Positions 8,692 to 17,615 of a stretch of 30,720 nt of DNA are shown piece by piece (positions within the stretch are counted from its first letter, which is position 1; each line of letters begins with the position of its first letter). Made by a program: the position numbers and the translations under genes. Location: contig DIFQ01000040.1 of the NCBI GenBank assembly GCA_002419215.1, positions 1 through 30,720 of the forward strand, written 5' to 3'. Source of the stretch: Syntrophaceae bacterium UBA5744 (GTDB lineage: Bacteria > Desulfobacterota > Syntrophia > Syntrophales > UBA2192). Below the pieces are notes generated by a model. That model had not been told where the DNA came from. It saw only the letters and a program-made list of their open reading frames with translations, and did no database searches.

Positions 8692-10109
8692 AAAGAACCC
8701 TCGCCCTCAGCCTTGCCATCCTGCTGATTTCAACCGGACTCGGCCTGGCCGAACCGGCGGAAACGCCCAAGCCTTCGTCCTGGCCTGACCCGGACAGGCT
8801 CAACTACGAGGAGATCAAATTTTCTCCGCCGAAGCCGGAGCGGGTCGTCCTCGAAAACGGGCTGACCGTATACTTCCTGGAGGACCGGGAACTGCCCCAG
8901 GTCAACATCTCCTTTGTCGTGGGCGCCGGCTCCGTCTTCGAGCCTTCCGGGAAGGAGGGGCTTGCCGAGATGACGGGCGATGTGATGAGGACAGGCGGCG
9001 CCGGGAAACTCGGCGGGGACAAGATCGACGAGGATCTGGAGTCCCTGGCGGCCAGGGTTTCGATTTCCCTCGGCATGGAGTACGGGACGGGAAGTCTTTC
9101 CGTCCTGAAAAAGGACCTGGCCCGGGCCTTTACAATCTTTGCCGAAATCATCCGCCATCCCGCCTTCGACGAAGCGAAGCTCGAACAGGAAAGGAATCTC
9201 AAGATCGAGGAACTCCGGCGGGTCTTCGACAAGCCCCAGCGGCTTGCCTTTCGGGAATACAGGCGGGCGATCTATGCAGGCAACCCGCGGGGGCGCCTGC
9301 CCGAGATCGCGTCGATCGAGAACATGGAGCGGGAGGATTTGGTGGCCTTCCACAAGGCCCACTTCTTCCCCCGAAACCTGCGGGTTGCCGTCACCGGCGA
9401 CTTGTCGAAACAGGAGGCCCTCGAGCTGATCAGCCGCCATTTCGACGATTGGGACGACGAGGGAGACTTCGGGACGGCGCCGCTGCCGAGGCCGCAGGAG
9501 AACTCCCCCCTCTACTACTACGAGAAGAAGGTCCCCCAGTCGACGGTGATCATCGGAACCATCGGCCCGGGAAAGGAGTCGCCCGATTTTTATCCCTTTA
9601 CGGTTCTGGATTACATCCTGGGCAGCGGCGGGTTCCGTTCCCGGATCTTTCAGGAGATCCGGAGCAACCGGGGGCTCGCGTACAGCGCAGGGAGTTTCTA
9701 TGAAGGCCGTCAGGGCTATGGCTCCTTCGGGGCCTACGCCATGACGAAATCGGAGTCCACGGGCCAGGTCCTCTCCCTGATGGAAGGGATCCTGAAGGAT
9801 GCGCGGGAATCGAGGTTCCCGGCGCAGGACCTCCACCTGGCGAAACGCTCCATCGTGAACAGCTATATCTTTTCCTTCACGTCGTCCCACATGATCGCCT
9901 TCCAGCATATGATCCTCGAGTTCCAGGGCCTACCGACGAAGTTCCTCACGGAATACCCTGCAAAGATCGATGCGGTGAGCCGGGAGGATGTCATGAAGGC
10001 GGCGGAAAAATATCTCGACCGGGACAAGAGGACGATCTTTGTGCTCGGGGACCAGAGTAAATTCGATGAACCCCTGAAATCGTTCGGCGAAGTGAAGACG
10101 GTGAAGTAA
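8688..10109 (+). CDS. M16 family peptidase-like protein, non-catalytic subunit, exported
   Basis: A 473-residue insulinase-fold protein with a signal peptide (residues 1-21, ending LGLA). The place where the zinc motif should be reads GLAEMTGDVM, so the HXXEH ligands are lost; by analogy with other bacterial M16 pairs it would be the partner of the catalytic subunit encoded just upstream. The C-terminal domain keeps RSNRGLAYSAGSFYEG, the family R/Y region that helps bind substrate in the shared cavity. Translation starts at a GTG within the GTGA overlap. The pairing with the upstream gene is inferred from order and family precedent. Confidence 0.92.
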   Translation: MKRTLALSLAILLISTGLGLAEPAETPKPSSWPDPDRLNYEEIKFSPPKPERVVLENGLTVYFLEDRELPQVNISFVVGAGSVFEPSGKEGLAEMTGDVMRTGGAGKLGGDKIDEDLESLAARVSISLGMEYGTGSLSVLKKDLARAFTIFAEIIRHPAFDEAKLEQERNLKIEELRRVFDKPQRLAFREYRRAIYAGNPRGRLPEIASIENMEREDLVAFHKAHFFPRNLRVAVTGDLSKQEALELISRHFDDWDDEGDFGTAPLPRPQENSPLYYYEKKVPQSTVIIGTIGPGKESPDFYPFTVLDYILGSGGFRSRIFQEIRSNRGLAYSAGSFYEGRQGYGSFGAYAMTKSESTGQVLSLMEGILKDARESRFPAQDLHLAKRSIVNSYIFSFTSSHMIAFQHMILEFQGLPTKFLTEYPAKIDAVSREDVMKAAEKYLDRDKRTIFVLGDQSKFDEPLKSFGEVKTVK

Positions 10110-10117
10110 GGCACATC

Positions 10118-11359
10118 ATGATCGACTACGCAACCTTCCAGCGGATCGTTAAGAGGATCGAAAGCTATGAACCCGACATGGTTCGCCTGCAGATTGCCCT
10201 CACGGCCATTCCGGCCCTGGCGCCGGAAAACGGGGGTGATGGCGAGATGGAGAAGGCGAAGTTTCTTGTCGGCACACTGCGCGACATGGGGTTTCGCGGG
10301 GCGGAGGGATGCGATGCACCCGACGGACGGGTCTCCGCCGGCCTGAGACCGAATCTCCTCGCCCGGATCCCGGGGAGGAACCCGGACCGGACGGTGTGGG
10401 TCATGACGCACACGGACATCGTGCCCCCGGGGGAGATGAGACTCTGGGAGAAGGATCCCTACGAAGGCTACGTGAGGGACGGCAAGATTTATGGTCGGGG
10501 CACCGAGGACAACCAGCAGGACCTTGTGGCGTCCCTCTTCGCCGCGAAGGCCTTTCTGGACGAGGGGATCGCGCCGGAGTCCTCCATCGGCATCCTGCTG
10601 GCCGCCGACGAGGAAACGGGAAGCATCTACGGGCTGGATTACATTCTGGAGAAGCGCCGCGAGTGGTTCCGGAAGACGGACCTCATCGTTGTGCCCGACG
10701 CGGGCAACGAGGAGGGGTCGATGATCGAGGTGGCGGAGAAAAGCGTGCTGTGGCTACGGATCCAGGTTTCGGGCAAGCAGTGCCACGCCAGCCGCCCGGC
10801 CCTGGGCCGCAACGCCTTTCGAGCTGCGGCTCATCTCGTGGTCCGTCTCGACGACCTGGCCGGGATATACGGCGTTCGGGACCCGCTCTATGAACCTCCC
10901 GAAAGCACCTTCGAACCCACGAAAAAAGAAGCCAACGTCCCGAACGTGAACACGATCCCGGGAGAAGCCGTTTTCTACGTGGACTGCAGGATTCTGCCGG
11001 TCTACCCCGTCGACCGGGTGCTGACGACGATCCGCGGGATGGCCGACGAGATCGAGAAGAAATTCGACGTTTCGATCGACCTCACGCCGGTGCAGAAGAC
11101 CGATGCCCCTGCGCCCACGGCTCACGACGCGCCGGTGGTTCTGGCCCTGGAAGAAGCGATCCGGGATGTCTACGGGGTCCATGCACAGCCGAAAGGGGTT
11201 GGAGGGGGCACCGTGGCCGCCGTTTTCCGGAAGCACGACTACCCGGCTGCCGTCTGGTCGCGATACTGCCACATGGCCCATCAGCCCAACGAGTACTGCC
11301 TGATCGAAAACATGGTGGGCAACGCCAAGGTTTATGCTCACCTCTTTCTGCAGAAATGA
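10118..11359 (+). CDS. M20 family metallopeptidase (ArgE/DapE-like)
   Basis: A 413-residue cytoplasmic amidohydrolase with no signal peptide. Metal-site motifs are in the expected order: MTHTDIVPP (His98, Asp100), GRGTEDN (Asp131), the general-base pair in ADEETGS (Glu165 and Glu166), and VVPDAG (Asp194). CHASRP and the dimerisation domain follow. It starts eight bases after the second M16 gene, so the same transcript probably supplies it; a plausible role is finishing peptides released by the M16 pair, but those act in the periplasm and this one in the cytoplasm, so that link is weak. Substrate (dipeptide, acetylated amino acid or other) cannot be told from sequence. An octamer-repeat hairpin begins two bases after its stop. 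Confidence 0.9.
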   Translation: MIDYATFQRIVKRIESYEPDMVRLQIALTAIPALAPENGGDGEMEKAKFLVGTLRDMGFRGAEGCDAPDGRVSAGLRPNLLARIPGRNPDRTVWVMTHTDIVPPGEMRLWEKDPYEGYVRDGKIYGRGTEDNQQDLVASLFAAKAFLDEGIAPESSIGILLAADEETGSIYGLDYILEKRREWFRKTDLIVVPDAGNEEGSMIEVAEKSVLWLRIQVSGKQCHASRPALGRNAFRAAAHLVVRLDDLAGIYGVRDPLYEPPESTFEPTKKEANVPNVNTIPGEAVFYVDCRILPVYPVDRVLTTIRGMADEIEKKFDVSIDLTPVQKTDAPAPTAHDAPVVLALEEAIRDVYGVHAQPKGVGGGTVAAVFRKHDYPAAVWSRYCHMAHQPNEYCLIENMVGNAKVYAHLFLQK

Positions 11360-11361
11360 AG

Positions 11362-11463
11362 AGGTTGAGAGGGTAAGAAGGTAAGAAGGTTGGATGGAGC
11401 GGTGGTCGTTGCCTGGCCCTGAGCTTTCCCAACCCTCTTACCCTCTAACCTTCTTACCTTCTC
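11362..11463. repeat. Inverted array of 8-bp repeats (element 1)
   Basis: Left arm 11362-11393 is four tandem octamers (AGGTTGAG, AGGGTAAG, AAGGTAAG, AAGGTTGG). Right arm 11429-11460 is four more on the opposite strand (read in reverse complement: AAGGTAAG, AAGGTTAG, AGGGTAAG, AGGGTTGG). A 35-base spacer separates them. The arms pair imperfectly over about 24 bases. It fills the gap between the M20 peptidase gene and phoH and may act as a transcript end or processing site. A relative is at 24002-24107. Confidence 0.85.
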
Positions 11464-11525
11464 GTTGGAGATGCGGAAGCAGGATGGAACACGTCGAAAG
11501 CACAGCCCTCACGAGGTAGCATCCG

Positions 11526-12509
11526 TTGAAGGACGAGACCACCAAGCAAATCACGTTCCCGGACCAGAACGCCTACAAGACCCTTGTCGGGGATGGGGAC
11601 AAGAATCTACGGCTCATTGAGAAATTGGAAGGGATCCGGATAGCGGCCCGCGGGGATCAGGTCACACTCTGCGGAGAAAGCCCCTCCGTCGAACTCGTGG
11701 AAAATCTCCTCGGTCAGATCTATCGGTTGATCCAGAAGGGATTCCCCGTCTACTCCACGGACATCGGCTTTGCCCATCGTATCCTCTCGGAGAACCGCTC
11801 CGTGCGGATCGAGGACATCTTCCTCGACAAGGTTTACATCTCGTCGAAGAAGAGGGTCATCACGCCCAAGAGCATTGCCCAGAAGCAATACATCGACGCC
11901 ATCCGGAAGCACGACATGGTCTTCGGCGTCGGCCCTGCGGGCACCGGGAAGACCTACCTGGCCATGGCCATGGCCGTCTCGTACCTCATGGACCGCCGGG
12001 TGAACCGGATCGTCCTCACGAGGCCCGCCGTCGAGGCCGGTGAGCGGCTGGGGTTTCTGCCCGGGGATCTCGTGGAGAAGGTGAACCCCTATCTGCGGCC
12101 CGTCTACGACGCGCTCTATGACATGATGGACTTCGACAAGGTCCAGGCCCTGATGGAAAAGGGGATTATCGAGGTGGCGCCGCTGGCCTTCATGCGCGGC
12201 AGGACGCTGAATGATTCCTTTATCATCCTGGACGAGGCGCAGAACACGACATCGGAGCAGATGAAGATGTTCGTCACCAGGCTCGGCTGGGGCGCCAAGG
12301 CCGTCGTCACGGGCGATGTGACCCAGATTGACCTTCCCGCCGGCAAGGTTTCAGGGCTCGTCGAGGTGGAACAAATCCTGGGAAGCACCGAGGGGATCCA
12401 GTTTGTCTATTTCACCGAAATCGACGTGGTGAGGCACCCGCTCGTCTCGGAAATCATCAAGGCCTACAATCACCTGAGCCGCAAGAAGACAAACGGCAGG
12501 GAAGAATGA
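11526..12509 (+). CDS. phoH: PhoH-family ATPase (YbeZ-like)
   Basis: A 327-residue cytoplasmic P-loop ATPase related to E. coli YbeZ, thought to act with YbeY in RNA metabolism. An N-terminal KH-like region (residues 1-75) precedes the ATPase core. Walker A is GPAGTGKT at 136-143, Walker B is FIILDEAQN near 240, and the conserved LTRPAVEAGERLGFLPG lies between. The start is a TTG at 11526 with GAGGT eight bases upstream; this start gives the normal family length. ybeY follows 33 bases downstream, as in most bacteria. The other half of the E. coli operon (ybeX, lnt) lies near 16-18.5 kb on the opposite strand. Confidence 0.95.
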   Translation: MKDETTKQITFPDQNAYKTLVGDGDKNLRLIEKLEGIRIAARGDQVTLCGESPSVELVENLLGQIYRLIQKGFPVYSTDIGFAHRILSENRSVRIEDIFLDKVYISSKKRVITPKSIAQKQYIDAIRKHDMVFGVGPAGTGKTYLAMAMAVSYLMDRRVNRIVLTRPAVEAGERLGFLPGDLVEKVNPYLRPVYDALYDMMDFDKVQALMEKGIIEVAPLAFMRGRTLNDSFIILDEAQNTTSEQMKMFVTRLGWGAKAVVTGDVTQIDLPAGKVSGLVEVEQILGSTEGIQFVYFTEIDVVRHPLVSEIIKAYNHLSRKKTNGREE

Positions 12510-12542
12510 TTCAGGGACAAGGGTACAGGGGTTGATGCATCC

Positions 12543-13037
12543 ATGAAATCAGGAGCGAAAACAAAAAAGGCGGGGGCGATTCGGATCGACAGCAGGCAGA
12601 AGCGGGTGAAGCTGGACCGTGCCGCGCTGCGCCGGGATGTCCGGAAGATCCTGGCGCTGCTCGGGATCCCGGGGCGGGAGGTGAGTCTGCTTTTTGTAGA
12701 CGACGAGGGGATCCGGAAGATCAACCGGGATTATCTCCGCCGGGACAGGCCGACGAACGTGATCGCCTTTTCTCTCGCCGAGGGAGACTTCGGCGACGTC
12801 AATCCCGGCGTGCTGGGGGATGTGGTCGTCTCCGTGGAGACGGCGGCACGGGAAGCGAGGGCGGCGGGAATTGCCATCGAGGATGCCATCCTCTATCTCA
12901 TCCTGCACGGCATCCTTCATCTTGCAGGCTACAACCACGAGGGACCCTCAGGGACCGCCAGGGCTCGCATTCTGTTCGCGGTACAGGAAGCCGTTTTCTT
13001 CGAGATCCGGGGCTACCGGCTGGACTTCAGACTCTAG
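12543..13037 (+). CDS. ybeY: rRNA maturation endoribonuclease YbeY
   Basis: A 164-residue zinc-dependent RNase needed for 16S rRNA 3'-end processing and ribosome quality control. The signature HGILHLAGYNH holds the three zinc histidines at 122, 126 and 132; the usual GYDH is GYNH here, a conservative change outside the metal ligands. PTNVIAFSL and LGDVVVSVETA are also family-typical. It is the second gene after phoH, 33 bases apart. The stop lies ten bases from the stop of the convergent lytic transglycosylase gene, leaving no room for a separate terminator. The start ATG has only a distant AGGGG, so it may be translated by readthrough coupling. Confidence 0.95.
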   Translation: MKSGAKTKKAGAIRIDSRQKRVKLDRAALRRDVRKILALLGIPGREVSLLFVDDEGIRKINRDYLRRDRPTNVIAFSLAEGDFGDVNPGVLGDVVVSVETAAREARAAGIAIEDAILYLILHGILHLAGYNHEGPSGTARARILFAVQEAVFFEIRGYRLDFRL

Positions 13038-13047
13038 CCTTTCCGGA

Positions 13048-14847
13048 TCAACCCCCCGTTTCCGCGTTCGGGTTCCTGATCTTCAGGACTTGGCCGCTCT
13101 TGAGCTGATTCCCCGACATGCTGTTCATCTTCCTGATCTCTGTGGTGCTCGTGTTGTAGCGCTTGGCGATCTGGGTCAGGGTCTCCCCCTTTTTGACCGT
13201 GTACTTGATCACGGCCGGCTCCGCCGCGGCCTTTTTCTTGCTTTTTCCCTTCTTGCCCGATGCCACCTGGGATGGCGCCTCGCGTTGCTTTGCGGGGATC
13301 TTGAGGATTCTTCCTTCCTTCACCTGGCGTTCGCTCTTCAGCCCGTTGGCCGAGAGAATGACCTTCGGCGAGGTCCCGAATTTCCTCGATATCGAGGAGA
13401 GCGAATCGCCGCGCTTCACCTTGTACTTGACGACCTTCGTCTTGCGTTCGCGCTCCGGCGGCGCGGGCGGCCGAGACTCCTTGATCTGGTCGGCGACCTG
13501 CGCGTACTGCTGCCCCAGCCCCTGGGGGATTTTGAGCTCATAGGGACGATCGGGCGTGATCTGGTGCCGCAGCTCGGGGTTGAGCATGACAAGCGTGTCC
13601 GTCGAAATACCCATCTGGCAGGCGATGTCGAAGAGCTTCATGGATTTGTGGGTCTTGACCGTCTCGTAGGCGATGGGCTTGGCATAGGGTTCGGGAAGGT
13701 TCATCCCGAATTTCTTCGGGTTCTTGACGATATGCAGCGTGGCCAGGAAACGCGGCACGTAACGGGCCGTCTCGTAGGGAAGAGTCTGATAGAGATCCCA
13801 GAAGTGATCGAGGTAGTTGATCTGCTGCCGGGAGATGACCTTGAGGACACGCCCTTCCCCGCAGTTGTAGGCAGCCAGCGCAGTGAGCCAGTCGCCGAAG
13901 AGCCCGTGAAGATCGGTCAGGTAGGCGATGGCGGCCTGAGTCGACTTCTCGACGTTCATGCGCTCGTCGATGTAGAGATCCCGGTTGAGCCCGTACTTGT
14001 ACCCCGTCGACGGGATGAACTGCCACGGTCCGAGGGCCCTGGCCCTGGAGAGGGCATGGACCTGGAACCCGCTTTCCACGAGGGGAAGCCAGGCGAGCTC
14101 CTCGGGGAGACCCGCCTGTCTGAGCTGCTGCTTCATGATGGGAAGGTAATACCCTGCCCGTTCGTAGGAACGCTCGAAGAAGTTCCGCTCGATCGTCTGG
14201 AAGCTCCTGATCTCCTTTTCCACATCGGCGTTCATGATGAGGGGGATCTCACTCTGCCTGCCGATCGTCGATGCCCGTTTTCCGGTGTAGATGTCAAGTA
14301 TCTTCCGGGCGATCAGGAGCCTCAGGTCGTCTTTCTGACGGACAACCGTGGTGCTTTCCTCCTCTTCGGCCAGGAGGATTTCATAGGCCTTGTCCAGGGA
14401 CTTGATCGCATTATCCATGTCGCCCTTGTCCCGGTAGGCCTGGGCAAGCCGGAGAAGTTCCACGATCTCTTCGACTTCTTCCTCGATCAGAGAGTCGCCG
14501 TTTTCCTGGCCGTTGTTCCCTGCCGCCTTGACGGTCTGTCCCGTGCCGGGCACCCTGGGGTCCTGACCGGGAGGGCAGTCCTCGGGCTTTATGGAAGGAT
14601 CCGTGCCCGAGAACCCCACGCCGAGTCCCGGGGCCTTCTCCGCGGTCTTCCCGTCGGCGTTTCGCGCAAGCGACGAGGTCGGCCCGTTGACCTTGCCGTT
14701 TTTCGAAATCTTCTTCGCCGATCGCTTATCCGGGCTGTCTGCAGAGGCGATTTTCCCCTGGGGATCGCTGGAAATCTGCGTCGCTGTCGAGCAGGCGCAC
14801 AGGATAAGGAGGGCGATGAGGCAGCAGCCCCACTTTAATGTCGGCAT
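13048..14847 (-). CDS. mltD: Membrane-bound lytic transglycosylase with two LysM domains (MltD-like)
   Basis: A 599-residue peptidoglycan-cleaving lipoprotein. The N-terminus has a hydrophobic stretch ending LCAC, a lipobox that would lipidate Cys19. After a low-complexity linker and a TPR-like segment (about 130-165), the SLT domain begins near 230: the catalytic Glu258 is in LPLVESGFQ, followed by ALGPWQFIPSTG and LAAYNCGEGRV. Two LysM peptidoglycan-binding domains close the protein (about 473-517 and 547-590), joined by a lysine-rich linker. AAGGA lies about a dozen bases before the ATG. It follows prfB by 135 bases but has its own promoter candidate. Lipidation would depend on the lnt gene nearby. 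Confidence 0.94.
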   Translation of the reverse strand: MPTLKWGCCLIALLILCACSTATQISSDPQGKIASADSPDKRSAKKISKNGKVNGPTSSLARNADGKTAEKAPGLGVGFSGTDPSIKPEDCPPGQDPRVPGTGQTVKAAGNNGQENGDSLIEEEVEEIVELLRLAQAYRDKGDMDNAIKSLDKAYEILLAEEEESTTVVRQKDDLRLLIARKILDIYTGKRASTIGRQSEIPLIMNADVEKEIRSFQTIERNFFERSYERAGYYLPIMKQQLRQAGLPEELAWLPLVESGFQVHALSRARALGPWQFIPSTGYKYGLNRDLYIDERMNVEKSTQAAIAYLTDLHGLFGDWLTALAAYNCGEGRVLKVISRQQINYLDHFWDLYQTLPYETARYVPRFLATLHIVKNPKKFGMNLPEPYAKPIAYETVKTHKSMKLFDIACQMGISTDTLVMLNPELRHQITPDRPYELKIPQGLGQQYAQVADQIKESRPPAPPERERKTKVVKYKVKRGDSLSSISRKFGTSPKVILSANGLKSERQVKEGRILKIPAKQREAPSQVASGKKGKSKKKAAAEPAVIKYTVKKGETLTQIAKRYNTSTTEIRKMNSMSGNQLKSGQVLKIRNPNAETGG

Positions 14848-14896
14848 TCACTCTTCCTTTCGTGGCTGAAGCCCTGCCGGTGCAGGATCACCCTGC

Positions 14897-14926
14897 TTAC
14901 TAACAGAGATTCTTTCGAACTGTCAA
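14897..14926 (-). promoter_or_regulatory. Candidate sigma-70 promoter for the lytic transglycosylase gene
   Basis: On the minus strand a perfect TTGACA (14926-14921) lies 18 bases before TAGTAA (14902-14897). The -10 match is poor (3 of 6), so the call rests mainly on the -35. The start codon is about 50 bases further. Confidence 0.45.
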
Positions 14927-14982
14927 CGGGGAATTCCCTGTCGACCCTGCAGCTGAATGGCATGCAATTTCCGGGTCATCTT

Positions 14983-16090
14983 TCACGAAGCCGGCTGCGC
15001 GGCGCTGATCAGGTAGGCCTCGATAAACTCGTCGAGATCCCCGTCGAGGACCTTCTGGGTGTTGCCCACTTCGAGATTGGTCCGGTGGTCCTTGATCATC
15101 TTGTAGGGGTGGAGCACATAGGATCGGATCTGGCTGCCCCAGGCAATGTCCTTTTTTGTCTTGTGAAGCTCGTCCATCTTGGCGCTCTGCTCCTGGAGTT
15201 TCATCTCGTAGAGCCTTGAGCGGAGCACCTTCATGGCCATGGCCTTGTTCTTGTGCTGAGAGCGCTCATTCTGGCACTGCACGACGATGTTCGTGGGCAA
15301 ATGGGTGATCCGGACGGCCGAATCGGTCTTGTTTACATGCTGCCCGCCTTTTCCGGAGGACCGGTAGGTGTCGATCTTCAGGTCTTTTTCGTCGATGTCG
15401 ATGACGATCTCGTCTCCCACTTCCGGATAGACAAAGACGGACGCAAAGGAGGTGTGCCGCCTTGCGGCGGCATCGAAGGGCGAGATCCGGACGAGGCGGT
15501 GAATCCCGGATTCGGCCCGTGCGTAACCGAAGGCGTAGTCGCCTTCCATCTCGACGGTCGCGCTCTTGACCCCGGCCTCCTCGCCGGGCTGGAAATCAAG
15601 AATCTGTGTCCGAAAGTTCCTTTTTTCCGCCCACCGCAGATACATGCGCAGCAGGATTTCCGCCCAGTCCTGGGCCTCCGTGCCGCCGGCGCCGGCATGG
15701 ATGGTGAGGATGGCGTTCAGACGGTCCTCATCCTTTCCCAGCATGCGGCGGATTTCCTCGCCCCTCACGGTCGTTGCGAGGCGGTCGAGGCTTCCCCGGA
15801 CCTCTTCGAGGGTCTGTTCGTCTTCCGCTTCCCGGGCGAGTTCGAACAGGACATCGAGGTCCTTCAACTCCCGATCGATCCCCGACCAGGTCTGGAGGGT
15901 CGACTCGAGCTTGTTCTTCTCTCTCAAAACGTCCTTCGCACGCTCCGGCTCGTCCCAGAGTGTCGCCTTGGCCGTCTCCTTTTCGAGTTCAGCTAGGCGC
16001 TGCCTCAGTCCGTCGATGTCAAAGACAACCTCGCAGGGTTTCCACCCGTTTTTTGATGTCCGTCATTTTTTCCTGAATTTCTTCGACCAT
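14983..16090 (-). CDS. prfB: Peptide chain release factor 2, with programmed +1 frameshift
   Basis: Terminates translation at UGA and UAA. The ATG at 16090 follows GGAGGAAGG and opens a 23-codon first frame ending at an in-frame TGA (16021-16019). Skipping the T at 16021 moves into the second frame, which runs to 14983; the joined product is 368 residues, close to the 365 of E. coli. The shift site is CTT TGA C, preceded at three bases by GAGGT, the Shine-Dalgarno-like stimulator. The main frame has SPF (the UGA-recognition tripeptide, in ISPFDAAARRH) and GKGGQHVNK with the catalytic GGQ. The start overlaps the 3' end of lnt by 28 bases. Low RF2 lets ribosomes pause at TGA and shift, giving autoregulation. 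Confidence 0.97.
16016..16029 (-). promoter_or_regulatory. RF2 autoregulatory +1 frameshift site
   Basis: Minus-strand sequence GAGGT TGT CTT TGA C: a Shine-Dalgarno-like pentamer three bases from the slippery CTT and the in-frame stop. The layout and spacing match the well-known E. coli prfB site, although the stimulator is shorter than AGGGGG. Confidence 0.92.
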
Positions 16091-17598
16091 GGCCTTCCTC
16101 CTCCCGGTTTGTAGAGTATCACAAGCAGGGCGATCATGCAGAAGAAGACGAAGAGATCGCCGTATTTCGTGTAGAATGTCTCTTCCCGATGGACCTTCAC
16201 GGGACCCGTCAGAAAGGTCCGGACGAACAGATCCGTCCGGGCCGTGATCCGACCCGTTGCATCGATGATGGCGCTCACCCCTGTGTTGGCTGCCCTCACC
16301 ACGTAAAGCCTGTTTTCCACGGCCCTGAAAACCGTCATGGACAAATGTTGAAAAGGTGCAGATGTCATGCCAAACCAGGCGTCGTTCGTGACGTTCACGA
16401 GGAGGGTTGCACCGGCGCGGCCCCAAGCGCGCCCGATCTCGGGAAAGATCCCCTCGTAGCAGATAAGGAAGCCCACCGGCCTGCCGGCAACCAGGACCGG
16501 CTCGAATCCCGTCCCGGCCAAAAAGTCGCCCACGCCGACGGTGAGTTTCTCGATGAAGGGGAAAAGCGGTCTGAGCGGCACATATTCCCCATAGGGAACC
16601 AGATGGACCTTGCTGTACTTGCCGACGATCTCACCGCCGGGCGAAAGGACGAAGGCGCTGTTCTGAAAGCGGAGTTCCCCCTCGTGGCGGGCATAGCTCG
16701 GGGAGCCGAAGAGCAGCCATGTGCTGGTGCTCCGTGCCACACCGACAACGGCCTCGTGAAGCTCGTCGCGGTTCTGGAACATGAACGGGGTGGCGGTCTC
16801 GGGCCAGATGAGGAGTTGCGGGTGCTCTGTTGCGGCTTGCAGGGAAAGATCCCGATAGATCCTCAGCGTCTCCAACTGGAATGCGGGGTCCCATTTGATG
16901 CTCTGGTCGATGTTTCCCTGGATGAGGGCCACCGTCTGGCGGGGAGCCGCTTCGAAGCGCGCGGTGATGTCCCCGATGCGCCAGAGGCCGTAGCCCACGG
17001 TCGCGGCAACGAGCAGGACCGCGACCACGGCTCCGGTCAAGGCCTTCCGGCGCACCGCGTCGCCCGTGACGATGAAAGCGCAGAGGGCCCCGTTGACGAG
17101 CACGATGAGAAAACTCACCCCGTAGCTGCCCGTAAGGTCCGCCACCTGGATGACGGGCAGATTCAGGGATTGCGAATGGGCCAGGTTCTCCCAGGGAAAT
17201 CCCGTAAAGAGCATCGACTTGGCATATTCGAGGACCGTCCAGAGCAGAGGGGCGGACACGACGGCGGGGATTCCTCGGTGCCGGAAGAAGACGGTCCCGC
17301 CTGCGAAGAGCCCTGTGTAGAGACTCAGGTAAAGAGCCAGCATCATCATGACGGGTACACCCATCACCATGGGCAGTTTGCCGTAATGGACGACGACGTG
17401 GGTCACCCAGTACAGCAGGCCCACGTGCTGAACGAAACCGGCGAGGAGCCCCGCGAGCAGTGCCGACGTGAAGCTGAGGTGTCTCAGGCTGTACAGGAGC
17501 GGGATCAGGGCCACCCAGGCGACGGCCCAGTGACCGAACTTGGGAAAGGAGAGCACGAGGAGGATTCCGGACAGAAGGGCCAGGCCCGCCGTTTTCAC
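16063..17598 (-). CDS. lnt: Apolipoprotein N-acyltransferase
   Basis: Adds the third acyl chain to lipoproteins in the inner membrane. The 511-residue protein has about six N-terminal membrane helices (to about residue 205), a periplasmic nitrilase-fold domain and a C-terminal helix. The catalytic triad is visible: Glu267 in WPETATPF, Lys330 before VHLVPYGEYVP, and Cys380 in ICYEG. A GTG start at 17598 gives the normal length, though its ribosome-binding site is weak. A GC-rich palindrome lies just upstream, after the CorC gene. The 3' end contains the prfB ribosome-binding site and overlaps its first 28 bases. CorC-Lnt adjacency is the same as ybeX-lnt in E. coli. Confidence 0.96.
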   Translation of the reverse strand: MKTAGLALLSGILLVLSFPKFGHWAVAWVALIPLLYSLRHLSFTSALLAGLLAGFVQHVGLLYWVTHVVVHYGKLPMVMGVPVMMMLALYLSLYTGLFAGGTVFFRHRGIPAVVSAPLLWTVLEYAKSMLFTGFPWENLAHSQSLNLPVIQVADLTGSYGVSFLIVLVNGALCAFIVTGDAVRRKALTGAVVAVLLVAATVGYGLWRIGDITARFEAAPRQTVALIQGNIDQSIKWDPAFQLETLRIYRDLSLQAATEHPQLLIWPETATPFMFQNRDELHEAVVGVARSTSTWLLFGSPSYARHEGELRFQNSAFVLSPGGEIVGKYSKVHLVPYGEYVPLRPLFPFIEKLTVGVGDFLAGTGFEPVLVAGRPVGFLICYEGIFPEIGRAWGRAGATLLVNVTNDAWFGMTSAPFQHLSMTVFRAVENRLYVVRAANTGVSAIIDATGRITARTDLFVRTFLTGPVKVHREETFYTKYGDLFVFFCMIALLVILYKPGGGRPWSKKFRKK

Positions 17599-17615
17599 GT
17601 CCAGCCCAGCCCTGC

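Noticed and set aside
12820..14838. 672-codon open frame on the plus strand
   Set aside because: Antisense to the lytic transglycosylase and overlapping ybeY; composition is shadow-like and no domain is recognisable.
16019..16021. prfB as a pseudogene or sequencing error
   Set aside because: The in-frame TGA sits in CTTTGAC with a Shine-Dalgarno-like element at the canonical distance, the known regulatory arrangement.
16019..16426. Separate 135-codon gene ahead of prfB
   Set aside because: Only its last 23 codons are real: they are the first frame of prfB, read before the programmed frameshift. The rest overlaps lnt in another frame.
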